Assembly: GCA_024405415.1 (NCBI GenBank)
Contig: JAKSOV010000007.1
Span: 1-45,438 of the forward strand
Source: Akkermansia sp.
Lineage (GTDB): Bacteria; Verrucomicrobiota; Verrucomicrobiia; Verrucomicrobiales; Akkermansiaceae
Direction: 5' to 3'
DNA length: 45,438 nt
Part shown: positions 16,917 through 24,401 of the stretch, piece after piece
Position numbering within the stretch: the first letter of the stretch is position 1
How the letters are laid out: each line of letters opens with the position of its first letter
Notes under the pieces: model-generated
What the model saw: only the letters and a program-made list of their open reading frames with translations
Told to the model about the DNA's origin: nothing
The model's database searches: none
Program-made: the position numbers and the translations under genes

Positions 16917-17609
16917 TTAATGCGGCGTGTTCCAGCGGTAGCCGCGGCCTCGCACGTTCTCGAAACAGGCGGCGGCCGCCTCGGGCAGCTTGTCGCGCAG
17001 GCGGGTGAGGGTGACGGCGACGGTGCGGGTGCGCGCGGCGGGGGTGTTGCTGCCCCAGACGCGCAGCAGCAGCTCCTCCTGCGACAGCACGCGGTCGGGG
17101 TGGGAGAGAAAGTAGCGGAAGAGCTCGAACTCGCGCTCCGTGAGGGGGAGCGGCGTGCCGTCCGCCGCGGTGGCGGTGCGGGTGTCGCCGTTGAGCACGC
17201 CGCCGGGGAAGGGGAAGCTGCTGCCCGGCGCCATGGCACGGGCGGGGTAGCGGCGCAACACGGCGGCGATGCGCGCCAGCAGCTCCGCAATGCTGAAGGG
17301 TTTGACGACGTAGTCATCTGCGCCCAGCTCCAGGCCCTTCACGCGTTCCTGCTCCTCTCCGTGCGCGGTGAGGATGATGCTCGGCGTGCCGGGGCATTCG
17401 CGTTGCATCATTTTGAGCAGCTTGAAGCCGTTGATTTCGGGCATATTGACGTCCAGCAGGGCGAGGTCGACGGGGTGTGTCAGCAGCTGCTCCAGCGCTG
17501 CGCGGCCGTCCGCCGCCGCCAACACCGCGTAGCCTGCCCCCTCCAGCGTGTCCTGCAACACGCGGCGGATGGCGGCGTCATCCTCGGCTATCAGAATCAG
17601 GCGGCTCAT
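16917..17609 (-). CDS. OmpR/PhoB-family response regulator
   Basis: The 230-residue protein has a receiver domain with acidic pair D10-D11, phospho-acceptor D53 (LLDVNMP), T81 and K103 (VVKPF), then a winged-helix DNA-binding domain (LTEREFELFRYFL, ending in VRGRGYRW). It is the first gene of a two-gene operon with the histidine kinase. The ATG at 17609 is preferred because the receiver fold starts there and because a -35/-10 pair ends 7 nt upstream; the upstream extension is low-complexity. The regulon is unknown. Confidence 0.92.
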   Translation of the reverse strand: MSRLILIAEDDAAIRRVLQDTLEGAGYAVLAAADGRAALEQLLTHPVDLALLDVNMPEINGFKLLKMMQRECPGTPSIILTAHGEEQERVKGLELGADDYVVKPFSIAELLARIAAVLRRYPARAMAPGSSFPFPGGVLNGDTRTATAADGTPLPLTEREFELFRYFLSHPDRVLSQEELLLRVWGSNTPAARTRTVAVTLTRLRDKLPEAAAACFENVRGRGYRWNTPH

Positions 17610-17616
17610 GCTCTGC

Positions 17617-17645
17617 ATCCTAGCACAGCGCGCCCGCGCGGGCAA
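17617..17645 (-). promoter_or_regulatory. Leaderless-type promoter of the two-component operon
   Basis: On the minus strand TTGCCC (17640-17645), a 17-bp spacer and TAGGAT (17617-17622) precede the ATG at 17609, leaving 7 nt after the -10 box. Transcription should start at or beside the start codon. Confidence 0.5.
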
Positions 17646-17786
17646 GCGGAAAAGGAGGGGGAGAAAAGGGCCGCGGGCAAACAATCAGGAAAAGTAAAAT
17701 GTTCCGCGTGGGCGGAATGCCTGGAGAAACAAGATGTGGTACGCAATTTGCTTTTTCTGCCCCATATGCTGTGCTATGCTGCGCGC

Positions 17787-18275
17787 ATGAGATGCATTCA
17801 ATGCGGTTTCATGGATGACAAGGTCATCGACTCGCGCATGTCCAAGGAGGGGACGTGTATCCGCCGCCGTCGCGAGTGTCTGCGCTGCGGCTATCGCTAC
17901 ACGACCTATGAGCAGATTGAGCGCACGGAGCTGCGTGTGCTCAAGCGCGACAACATGCACGAGGCGCTCAACCGCGAGAAAATCCTCAGCGGCATGATTA
18001 AGGCCTGTGAGAAGCGCCCCGTGAGCATGGATCGCCTCGACGTGGCGGTGGATGAAATCATCGCCGATCTGCACCGCGACCACCAGCGCGAGGTGCCCTC
18101 CTATGTCCTCGGTATGCAGGTTATCGAGAAGCTCCAGGGTATCGACCCCGTGGCCTACATCCGCTATGTATCCGTCTACCGCCAGTTCCGCACGGTGGAG
18201 GAGTTTATCGAGCTGGTGCGCCGCATGGAAGTGAAGGCCGCGCAGGATCCCCTGCAGCGCAAGCTCAATCTTTGA
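17787..18275 (+). CDS. nrdR: NrdR transcriptional repressor of ribonucleotide reductase genes
   Basis: The 162-residue protein starts MRCIQCG. Four cysteines (C3, C6, C31, C34) form the zinc ribbon, RRRRECLRCGYRYTTYE is the family signature, and the rest is an ATP-cone domain that senses dATP/ATP. It binds NrdR boxes to repress nrd operons; no nrd gene lies in the window. The frame is open for 1 kb upstream, but the zinc ribbon fixes the start at 17787. A TATGCT box at 17775-17780 lies 6 nt upstream, although its -35 partner is weak. It is divergent from the response regulator. Confidence 0.95.
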   Translation: MRCIQCGFMDDKVIDSRMSKEGTCIRRRRECLRCGYRYTTYEQIERTELRVLKRDNMHEALNREKILSGMIKACEKRPVSMDRLDVAVDEIIADLHRDHQREVPSYVLGMQVIEKLQGIDPVAYIRYVSVYRQFRTVEEFIELVRRMEVKAAQDPLQRKLNL

Positions 18276-18319
18276 TTTTTTCCCCCTCCTCCTTTCTCTC
18301 GCCCTCCCTTTTTTTCGCC

Positions 18320-18844
18320 ATGGTCGCTATCCGCAACAACCGCCCTTTGCTGCAAACGGGGCATTGCGTCATCTCTGATTACGGATGTGACTGGGTGGAG
18401 CGCGTGTTGCAGGAGGCCGCCGATGAGGCAGGGGTGAAGAAGCTCCCCTTCCGCGCGGAGATTGCCCGCGCCGTGATGCTCTACCTTGAAAAGGAGTGCC
18501 CGCTGCCGGCGGTGCCGCTGGAGTATCTCTTTGCGCGCCTGCGCGAGGTGCTGCACCAAGTGGGCCTGCCGCTGATTGCCGACCACCTGCGCTGTCAGAC
18601 TCCGCCCGTGGATATCGACCTGCGCGAGCTGGCCGAGTGCGAGCCGCTGCCGCTCTTCTTCTACACCGAGCTTCAGCAGCGTCTCGACGGCCTGCAGCGC
18701 CTCGGGCTCAACACCTATCACTTCTCGGGCCGCAAGCCCTGTTCCCTTGCCCTCGGCTCCCGCCGCCGCTCCTGCCCCACCCAGCAGCGCGCCTTGGAGG
18801 AGCTGGACGCTTTCCTCTCCGCGCGCCACGTAGTGACGGTTTGA
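18320..18844 (+). CDS. Unknown small protein downstream of nrdR
   Basis: The 174-residue protein starts at the ATG at 18320, 44 nt after the nrdR stop; upstream codons in the frame are low-complexity. It looks all-helical, with alternating charged and leucine-rich stretches (DWVERVLQEAADEAG, YLFARLREVLHQVG) and no signal peptide, membrane segment or motif I recognise. Two cysteines (residues 80-150) do not form a zinc pattern. Codon use matches the neighbours. Co-transcription with nrdR is possible but gives no safe clue to function. Confidence 0.6.
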   Translation: MVAIRNNRPLLQTGHCVISDYGCDWVERVLQEAADEAGVKKLPFRAEIARAVMLYLEKECPLPAVPLEYLFARLREVLHQVGLPLIADHLRCQTPPVDIDLRELAECEPLPLFFYTELQQRLDGLQRLGLNTYHFSGRKPCSLALGSRRRSCPTQQRALEELDAFLSARHVVTV

Positions 18845-18938
18845 GGAAACGGCGCATGGAAAAGAATGCGCGGCGCAAGCCGCCGAACTTCCTGATTTGT
18901 ACATCCCTGCAAATCCCCATTTGTCGGGCGGTTGATAC

Positions 18939-18973
18939 AAAAAAAGGTACCCGCCCTATAGAGAGCGGGTACC
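18939..18973 (-). terminator. Rho-independent terminator of the left PEP-CTERM gene
   Basis: On the minus strand GGTACCCGC pairs with GCGGGTACC around a 10-nt loop (arms 18946-18954 and 18965-18973) and is followed by seven U. It lies 26 nt beyond the stop codon at 19000. The strip from 18875 to 18935 also has AAATCCCCATTTGTCGGG, a remnant of the outer end of elements B-D. Confidence 0.85.
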
Positions 18974-18999
18974 GAAGATAAGAGCCGTAGCTCACCACA

Positions 19000-19343
19000 T
19001 TAGTGGCGCTTGCGACGGGCGCAGAGCGCGGCGAGGGCCAGCAGGCTCAGCGTAGCCGTAGCGGGCTCGGGGGCTACGTAGATTCTGTTGCCGTCCCACT
19101 GCAGGGAGTAGGCAGTGCCGTCGTTCAGCGTGACACCGTCCGCAGCAACGAACACGATGTTGCCCAGCGTGGCCGTCTCCACCGAGGTGAAGAGGTCGTA
19201 GTAGCCGTTGGTGGCAACAGCGTCCACCATGTCCTGCGTGAGCACCACGGTCACGGCCTCGGTCGAACCGATGGTGACAGAGCAGCCCATGGTCAGCGTG
19301 GCGTTGTCAGCGAAGGTGATGGTGCCGCCGTTCACCACGAGGT
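19000..19343 (-). repeat. Conserved 3' module shared with the right PEP-CTERM gene
   Basis: This stretch, coding for about the last 115 residues, is almost identical at DNA level to 27066-27409, with only scattered changes over about 340 bp; the identity is highest in the last 200 bp. Such similarity outside the variable middle suggests recent duplication or gene conversion. Confidence 0.85.
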
Positions 19344-21834
19344 TGGCGTTGATGACAGCGCCGTCTTCCTCTGCCGAGGTCGGAGCATTCACCGTCAGGC
19401 TGGTGATATTGAGCGTACCCTTGTGGTCGTTCACCGTGATGGTCGCATCAGCGCCCAGCGTCAGGCTGCCGATGGTGGCGGTCGTGCCCGTCACCGTCAG
19501 CGCGTGGTTGAGGTTCAGGGAACCAGCACCGGCCAAAGATGCCACGGAGGCATCACCGGAGAAGGTGGCGGCGGAGCCGCTGTTCACCGTGAGGGCCGTC
19601 GTGTCGGACAGGGCGGACTTGATGGTTGTTGTGGTGTTGGAGTTCACCGTCACGGAACCACCTTCAAAGGTGTAGGGACGCAGCACATTGCCCGTCACCT
19701 CCACATTGGTGTTCTTGAAGGTAAGCGCCGTATTATAGCCATCGCTGTTCGAGCCGATCTGTGCCACGCTGTCCGTGGATTTGATGGAGGACTCACCCGT
19801 ACCCTTGCTGATCACCATACCGTCAGCCGTCAGCTTGCCCGTACCGGTGAGGTCGATGTGAGAGCCGGAGTGGAACCAGATACCCTGATTCCCGGCTGTG
19901 CCCTGCACTTCCATGCTGCCGTTGCCGAGGGTCACCGTAGCGTTGTCGGCAAGGTCGAGGTAGGTCTTCACCGTGGCCTTGTTCCCTGTCTGGGTGTAGG
20001 TGCCACCGACAGCCAACTGGGCGTTGGTGGAGAGATTGCCCGCCACCGTCACCGCACCGTTGGCGGTCAGGACGCCGATGTTCGAAGTGCCACCTGTGAG
20101 GTTCAGCGTACCGCCGTTATTCACCGTCACATCACCATTGTTCTCAAGAGTGCTGGAGAAATAAACAGACTTCACATCAACAGCGGCACCGCTTTGTACC
20201 GTCATAGTGGAGCCCGTGTAGACGGCAATACCGGTACCATGATTGGTCAAGTCGTAAGAACCTGCTGCAAAAGTAAGCGTGCCGGTCTTGCCGGTGCCAC
20301 CGACAATGAAAGCAAACGTTGACGTGCCGTTGTCCGTTACACCGTTTTGCAGGGTCAGGCTTGCACCGTTATCAAGAGTCAGCTGGTTGTTGAGCGTGGC
20401 AGCATCAAGGATGACATTACCCTTGATTGTCTGATTACCCATCGTGACACCGGTCAGCGTGCCGCCGTTCACTTCGCCGCTGAGCGTCACAGCCTTGCCC
20501 GTGGCATTCAGCGTCACGTTCGTCAGCTTGTTGGAAATAGTAACAGCCTCTGCGCTGGTCACGGAAACAACCGCATCGGAGATATGGTCACCGGCGTATG
20601 CGGTGCCGCCGAGCTGCACCGTGCCGCCCTCCATGGAAGCGTTGGTGTTGCCGGAGAAAATCACCGTGCTGTTATCAGCGGTGTTGGAATAGGTGCCGGT
20701 CCAGGCCGTGGCATCAACAATGGTGATGTTTTGGTCAGCCTCAAAGGCCTTCACAAACTTGCCGTCACCCGCCAAAACGTTGAAGGTGTAGCTGTTCTTA
20801 CCTGTCTGGGGAGAGCCCGCAGCGGTCAGATGAAGGCCTTCACCCGTCAGCGTGATATTGCGCTGCGTACCGCCGAGCTTCACGCTGCCGTAGGCACCAT
20901 CCATCGTGATGGAGCCGTTGTTGGTGCCGGCATCGAGATTCTCAATGTTGACATTCTTAATGATGCCTGCATTCGCACCGTAATTGGCGTTGTACTTCAC
21001 GTTGGAGGTCACGCCATCCTCGGCCATCACACCTTCCAGCGTCACGGTGGCAGCCATATTGTTGCGCCCGAAAGCCCACTGCGTGCTACCCGTGTACTTC
21101 AGCGTACCCGTGCCCTGAATGGAACCGAGAGAAGACCGCTTGGAAGAATCGGCAAGAAGAATGGTGGAATTGTCGCCCAGCGTCAGCGTGTCGATGGTAA
21201 CATCCTTCTCAAAGCTGTAGGAACCGCCACCGAGAAGCTGTACTTTCGCCGTGCCGCCGTTCTTCTTGATGGCGTTCGTGATGTACACCGTACCGGCAGA
21301 AGCCGCATACTTGTAAACAAGGTCATTTTTATCGGAGGTGAAGGTGATGTCACCCGTGCCGGAAACACCGGCGGTTGCGGTAGAGTTCTGAGACGTCGCT
21401 GCGGTACCATCGTTCACCGCGCCGAAGCACAGGTAGAAGTTTGCGCTGGCACCCAGCGTGATGTTGCCCGTGTAGCCGGTCACATCGCCGGTAAAGGCAT
21501 GCTTCAGATTCGTGCCGTTGCCGGTCTTCTTGATTTCACCGTTACCGGTAATCGTGCCGGAGAAGGTCACCAGATTGCCCCAGCCGTTGTTGCCGATGAT
21601 ACCGCCCTGATTCTCAGAGCCGTCACCGACTTGGATGTTCTGGCTGAAAACGGAGTTTACGCCGTTACCGTAGAAATAACCGCTCGTCAGGTTCAGGATG
21701 AGATCCTTACCTGCATAGGCGGCATCATTCAGGTTGAGGTTGTCTTTGCCTCCGCTGATGGTCACCGTCTCGGCGAACGCGCTGCTGCACAGGGCAGCAC
21801 CGAGTATCGCGCTGAGGAATAGTGTCTTTTTCAT
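19000..21834 (-). CDS. Large secreted PEP-CTERM protein with beta-strand repeats (left copy)
   Basis: This 944-residue protein starts with a signal peptide (MKKTLFLSAILGAALCSSAFA). The body is a long run of Thr/Gly/Asn-rich strands (LTGTGKLTADG, GGTLNLTGG) like autotransporter-associated beta-helix passengers. It ends with a PEP-CTERM tail: APEPATATLSLLALAALCA then RRKRH. Such tails direct exosortase-dependent processing and surface or matrix anchoring; no exosortase gene is in the window. The signal peptide and last 115 residues are nearly identical to the right copy at 24341-27409, whereas the centres differ. The ATG at 21834 is chosen from the signal peptide; no Shine-Dalgarno is visible. 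Likely a surface or biofilm adhesin, by inference. Confidence 0.85.
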   Translation of the reverse strand: MKKTLFLSAILGAALCSSAFAETVTISGGKDNLNLNDAAYAGKDLILNLTSGYFYGNGVNSVFSQNIQVGDGSENQGGIIGNNGWGNLVTFSGTITGNGEIKKTGNGTNLKHAFTGDVTGYTGNITLGASANFYLCFGAVNDGTAATSQNSTATAGVSGTGDITFTSDKNDLVYKYAASAGTVYITNAIKKNGGTAKVQLLGGGSYSFEKDVTIDTLTLGDNSTILLADSSKRSSLGSIQGTGTLKYTGSTQWAFGRNNMAATVTLEGVMAEDGVTSNVKYNANYGANAGIIKNVNIENLDAGTNNGSITMDGAYGSVKLGGTQRNITLTGEGLHLTAAGSPQTGKNSYTFNVLAGDGKFVKAFEADQNITIVDATAWTGTYSNTADNSTVIFSGNTNASMEGGTVQLGGTAYAGDHISDAVVSVTSAEAVTISNKLTNVTLNATGKAVTLSGEVNGGTLTGVTMGNQTIKGNVILDAATLNNQLTLDNGASLTLQNGVTDNGTSTFAFIVGGTGKTGTLTFAAGSYDLTNHGTGIAVYTGSTMTVQSGAAVDVKSVYFSSTLENNGDVTVNNGGTLNLTGGTSNIGVLTANGAVTVAGNLSTNAQLAVGGTYTQTGNKATVKTYLDLADNATVTLGNGSMEVQGTAGNQGIWFHSGSHIDLTGTGKLTADGMVISKGTGESSIKSTDSVAQIGSNSDGYNTALTFKNTNVEVTGNVLRPYTFEGGSVTVNSNTTTTIKSALSDTTALTVNSGSAATFSGDASVASLAGAGSLNLNHALTVTGTTATIGSLTLGADATITVNDHKGTLNITSLTVNAPTSAEEDGAVINANLVVNGGTITFADNATLTMGCSVTIGSTEAVTVVLTQDMVDAVATNGYYDLFTSVETATLGNIVFVAADGVTLNDGTAYSLQWDGNRIYVAPEPATATLSLLALAALCARRKRH

Positions 21835-21953
21835 TTTATAATGATGTAATTTCTTGTATTTGAGCGGATTAGCGCGCACTCGTCTTCTCACGTGCTGAAG
21901 CGCAGGCACACGCGCATCCGCGAGGATTCTACAGCATTGTGAATGCTGTAGCA
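21774..21953 (-). repeat. 180-bp exact inverted copy of promoter, leader and signal-peptide block (left)
   Basis: Read on the minus strand this block appears identical to 24222-24401 over 180 bp; the next base on both sides differs. It covers most of the promoter, an operator-like palindrome (21929-21951), an 85-nt leader and the first 20 codons. The two copies are head to head, 2.3 kb apart. Confidence 0.9.
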
Positions 21954-21954
21954 G
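21926..21954 (-). promoter_or_regulatory. Promoter with palindromic operator for the left PEP-CTERM gene
   Basis: CTGCTA (21949-21954), a 17-bp spacer and TAGAAT (21926-21931) on the minus strand. The palindrome CTACAGCATT-CAC-AATGCTGTAG (21929-21951) fills the spacer. The -35 box differs from the right copy by its first base (C in place of T), so this promoter may be weaker. From 21955 to about 22158 I see no feature. Confidence 0.6.
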
Positions 21955-22158
21955 AGTAAATCGGCGTAAATAATTCATAATGCGCACGTTAGGTTGAATG
22001 CGCCTCTTTTTCGGCAACGAAGATGCTGCTGCACTCATTCGATGCTGACTCAACAGGCTTGCAAGATGCGTGTTATCAACATCTTGCGAACAAAACCCGA
22101 AAATCGGGAGTGTTGGTCCTGTTTTTCGGGAATGATAGTGCATTTTTGCAGATTTGCC

Positions 22159-22188
22159 TTGACAAGACGGCTCACGCGCCGCTATATT
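22159..22188 (+). promoter_or_regulatory. Promoter of the DUF4143 ATPase gene
   Basis: A consensus TTGACA (22159-22164), an 18-bp spacer and TATATT (22183-22188) lie 29 nt before the ATG at 22218, predicting a leader of about 20 nt. Confidence 0.6.
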
Positions 22189-22217
22189 GCCCCTGATAAA
22201 ACGTTTGCCCCCTCGCC

Positions 22218-23444
22218 ATGAACACCCCGCTCCCATACCTCTCTCGTACGATGAGCCGCAGCCTGTCGCGGTTGGCTGCTTTCTTTCCCTGCGTGTTGCT
22301 CACGGGGGCGCGACAGGTGGGCAAATCCACCCTGCTGAAGCACCTGCTCCCGGAAGGAACGCGCTACGTGACGCTGGATAACATAGAGCTGGCGGCAGAG
22401 GCTCAGGAGCGCCCGCTGGCTTTTTTGGAGCGCATGGGTTGCCCGCTCTGTATTGATGAGATTCAATACGCCCCGGCCCTCTTCCGCGCCATCAAGCAAA
22501 AGGTGGATGAGGAACGCCGCCCGGGCATGTATTGGCTCACGGGGTCTCAGCGGTTTCGCCTGATGAAGGGCGTTTCGGAAAGCCTTGCAGGCAGACTCGG
22601 CATCGCGGAGTTGTTTTCCCTCTCCCAAGGCGAAATCGCGGGGAATGGGGAATTCATCCCCCCCTTCCACCCCTGCACGGCGCGAGCAGAGAGCGCCCCC
22701 GTCTGTGACCGAGCTACGCTGTTCCGCCGCATCTTTCGCGGCGGCTACCCTGAGCTGATACAGCACCCCGAGATTGAGCCGGCTCTGTTTTTCCAATCCT
22801 ATGTGCAGAGCTATGTCGAGCGCGATGTGCAGGAGCTGTCGCAGGTGGGCAATAAAAGCGCCTTTATCAAGCTGATGCGCTCTGCCGCGATGCGCAGCGG
22901 GCAGCAGCTGGTATATAGCAATTTGGCCCGCGATGCGGATGTCTCCCCCAAGACGGCGAAAGCGTGGGTTTCCGTGTTGGAGGCCTCGGGCATCATCACG
23001 CTGCTGGAGCCGTACTACATCAACACGACCAAACGCCTCACCAAGGCACCTAAGCTGTATTTTATGGACACGGGCCTTTGCTGTTGGCTGGCGCGCATCC
23101 GCTCGGCGGAGGAGCTGGAGCACGGAGCCTTTGCCGGGGCTATGGTGGAAACATGGGCCTTCGGGCAGCTCATGCGCCGCTTTCACAACACGGGGGAGGC
23201 GCCCCGTCTCTGCTACTATCGGGATGCCAACGGGGCGGAAGTGGATTTTCTGTTGGAGGACGGGGACACTCTGTACCCCATGGAGGTCAAGAGCAGTGAC
23301 AGCCCGCACCTCAACGATCTGAAGGGCTGTCGGGCCATCCCGCTCGGCAAATCCAAGCTTGGCGGCGGACTCGTCCTGTGCACGGCTGAGCATATCTCCG
23401 ACCTCGGCTACGGGCACCGCTCATTCCCCATCTCGGCGCTCTGA
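22218..23444 (+). CDS. AAA ATPase with DUF4143 C-terminal domain
   Basis: The 408-residue protein has Walker A in GARQVGKST (30-38), Walker B in CIDEIQY and sensor-like TGSQRF, all as in the AAA_14/DUF4143 family. The C-terminal half contains YFMDTGL and a PD-(D/E)XK-like core (EVDFLLEDGDTLYPMEVKS). These ATPases are common, often in many copies per genome; their role is not established and both transport-like and defence roles have been suggested. It sits alone between the two divergent PEP-CTERM genes, with its own promoter and a repeat cluster after it. An involvement in those genes is only suggested by position. Confidence 0.85.
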   Translation: MNTPLPYLSRTMSRSLSRLAAFFPCVLLTGARQVGKSTLLKHLLPEGTRYVTLDNIELAAEAQERPLAFLERMGCPLCIDEIQYAPALFRAIKQKVDEERRPGMYWLTGSQRFRLMKGVSESLAGRLGIAELFSLSQGEIAGNGEFIPPFHPCTARAESAPVCDRATLFRRIFRGGYPELIQHPEIEPALFFQSYVQSYVERDVQELSQVGNKSAFIKLMRSAAMRSGQQLVYSNLARDADVSPKTAKAWVSVLEASGIITLLEPYYINTTKRLTKAPKLYFMDTGLCCWLARIRSAEELEHGAFAGAMVETWAFGQLMRRFHNTGEAPRLCYYRDANGAEVDFLLEDGDTLYPMEVKSSDSPHLNDLKGCRAIPLGKSKLGGGLVLCTAEHISDLGYGHRSFPISAL

Positions 23445-24220
23445 GTCCGCAGCGGACCTGTGGCGTGGCCAAGGGGCTGTTTGTTTCTCATGCGTGAGAG
23501 GCAAATGAGGATTTGTCGGGGTCTTGCGCGGCAAGGCCGCGCAAGTATGGGATGCGCCCTAAAGGAGCATCCATGGTCGAGCCTTTAGGCGATAAGAATT
23601 TTAGCCCAAGGCGTAAGCCTTGGGGATAACCCCGGTGATTTTATCCTGTTCATAACCCCGCCGGATGGCGGGGTGGTTGCAGGGCATCGGTGGAACCAAT
23701 CTTGTAGCTTATCCCTCCGGCCGTTTTAATATCAACCGTTGACGCTCCGTCTCCGCTAAGGCTTAGCCGAGACAGGGGCGCGCGGGAGACGTACAAGGAT
23801 GAAGCACCCCGAACCTTGGCACCACCCTGCCATTCGGCAGGGTTATGGAGAGTATAACGCCACCCGCCTTAATCCCAACACTCACGTGTTGGGCTAAAAT
23901 TCTTATCGCCTAAAGGCTCAACGAAGCATGCGCCTAAGAGGCGCATGCCATTAGGCGCGCCTTCGCCGCGCAGGCCCTCGACAAAGGGAATTTGTCGAGC
24001 CTCCGCTTGTGCCTTCATCTATGCATTTATAGCCACTTCCTGAAAATCAGGAGCAACGCTCCCGATTTTTAGCCACGCACCCTGCGCCGTTGGTGCCGAT
24101 TTTCCGCCCTTGTCGGCCCGTTTTCCGCGCCGTTGCAAGGGTTATGCGCTTGTTTGTTTGAAAATTTCACAAAAAATCTCTCTAACTGCATATTTTTTCA
24201 ACGTTTTATGAAGATTCGGC
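23445..24220. repeat. Cluster of palindromic (REP/BIME-like) repeats
   Basis: This 776-bp gap has no plausible gene. It contains many hairpins: TGCGCGGC/GCCGCGCA near 23525-23543, AACCCCGCC/GGCGGGGT near 23656-23674, GCATGCGCC/GGCGCATGC (23926-23948) and CTCGACAAA/TTTGTCGAG (23977-23999). Near 23511 it starts with CAAATGAGGATTTGTCGGG, close to the outer end of elements B-D. At about 23745-23775 it carries a copy of the TGTC(A/T)CGGC-type repeat found in elements B and E. About 24000-24220 holds only short A/T-rich sequence before the right PEP-CTERM promoter. Confidence 0.8.
23579..23919. repeat. Element bounded by perfect 31-bp inverted repeats
   Basis: The left arm 23579-23609 (starting GAGCCTTTAGGCGATAAG) is an exact inverted copy of 23889-23919. 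The 279-bp interior has further palindromes and no open frame. The structure fits a paired REP unit or a small non-autonomous transposable element; no transposase is present in the window. Confidence 0.85.
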
Positions 24221-24249
24221 TTGCTACAGCATTCACAATGCTGTAGAAT
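24221..24249 (+). promoter_or_regulatory. Promoter with palindromic operator for the right PEP-CTERM gene
   Basis: TTGCTA (24221-24226), a 17-bp spacer and TAGAAT (24244-24249). A near-perfect operator shape, CTACAGCATT-CAC-AATGCTGTAG (24224-24246), fills the space between the boxes, so a dimeric regulator bound there would block polymerase. Transcription should start near 24256, leaving an 85-nt leader. Confidence 0.65.
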
Positions 24250-24401
24250 CCTCGCGGATGCGCGTGTGCCTGCGCTTCAGCACGTGAGAAGACGAGTGCG
24301 CGCTAATCCGCTCAAATACAAGAAATTACATCATTATAAAATGAAAAAGACACTATTCCTCAGCGCGATACTCGGTGCTGCCCTGTGCAGCAGCGCGTTC
24401 G
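24222..24401 (+). repeat. 180-bp exact inverted copy of promoter, leader and signal-peptide block (right)
   Basis: This is the partner of the inverted copy at 21774-21953. Identity ends one base inside the -35 box on the left and just after the signal-peptide codons on the right, so the duplicated unit is control region plus export signal. Confidence 0.9.

Noticed and set aside
16904-17317. Upstream extension of the histidine kinase frame
   Set aside because: It overlaps the response regulator in another frame and is Arg/Ser/Pro-rich; the membrane anchor at 16903 gives the true start.
16773-17786. Upstream extension of the nrdR frame by about 340 codons
   Set aside because: The extension is antisense to the histidine kinase and response regulator; the zinc-ribbon start at 17787 matches the family.
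21835-22236. Upstream extension of the left PEP-CTERM frame
   Set aside because: It contains the promoter and leader shared with the right copy; the signal peptide starts at 21834.
21954-24221. Invertible promoter switch between the two PEP-CTERM genes
   Set aside because: The promoters lie inside the inverted repeats and stay joined to their genes after inversion, so a simple on/off switch is not expected; no site-specific recombinase is present.
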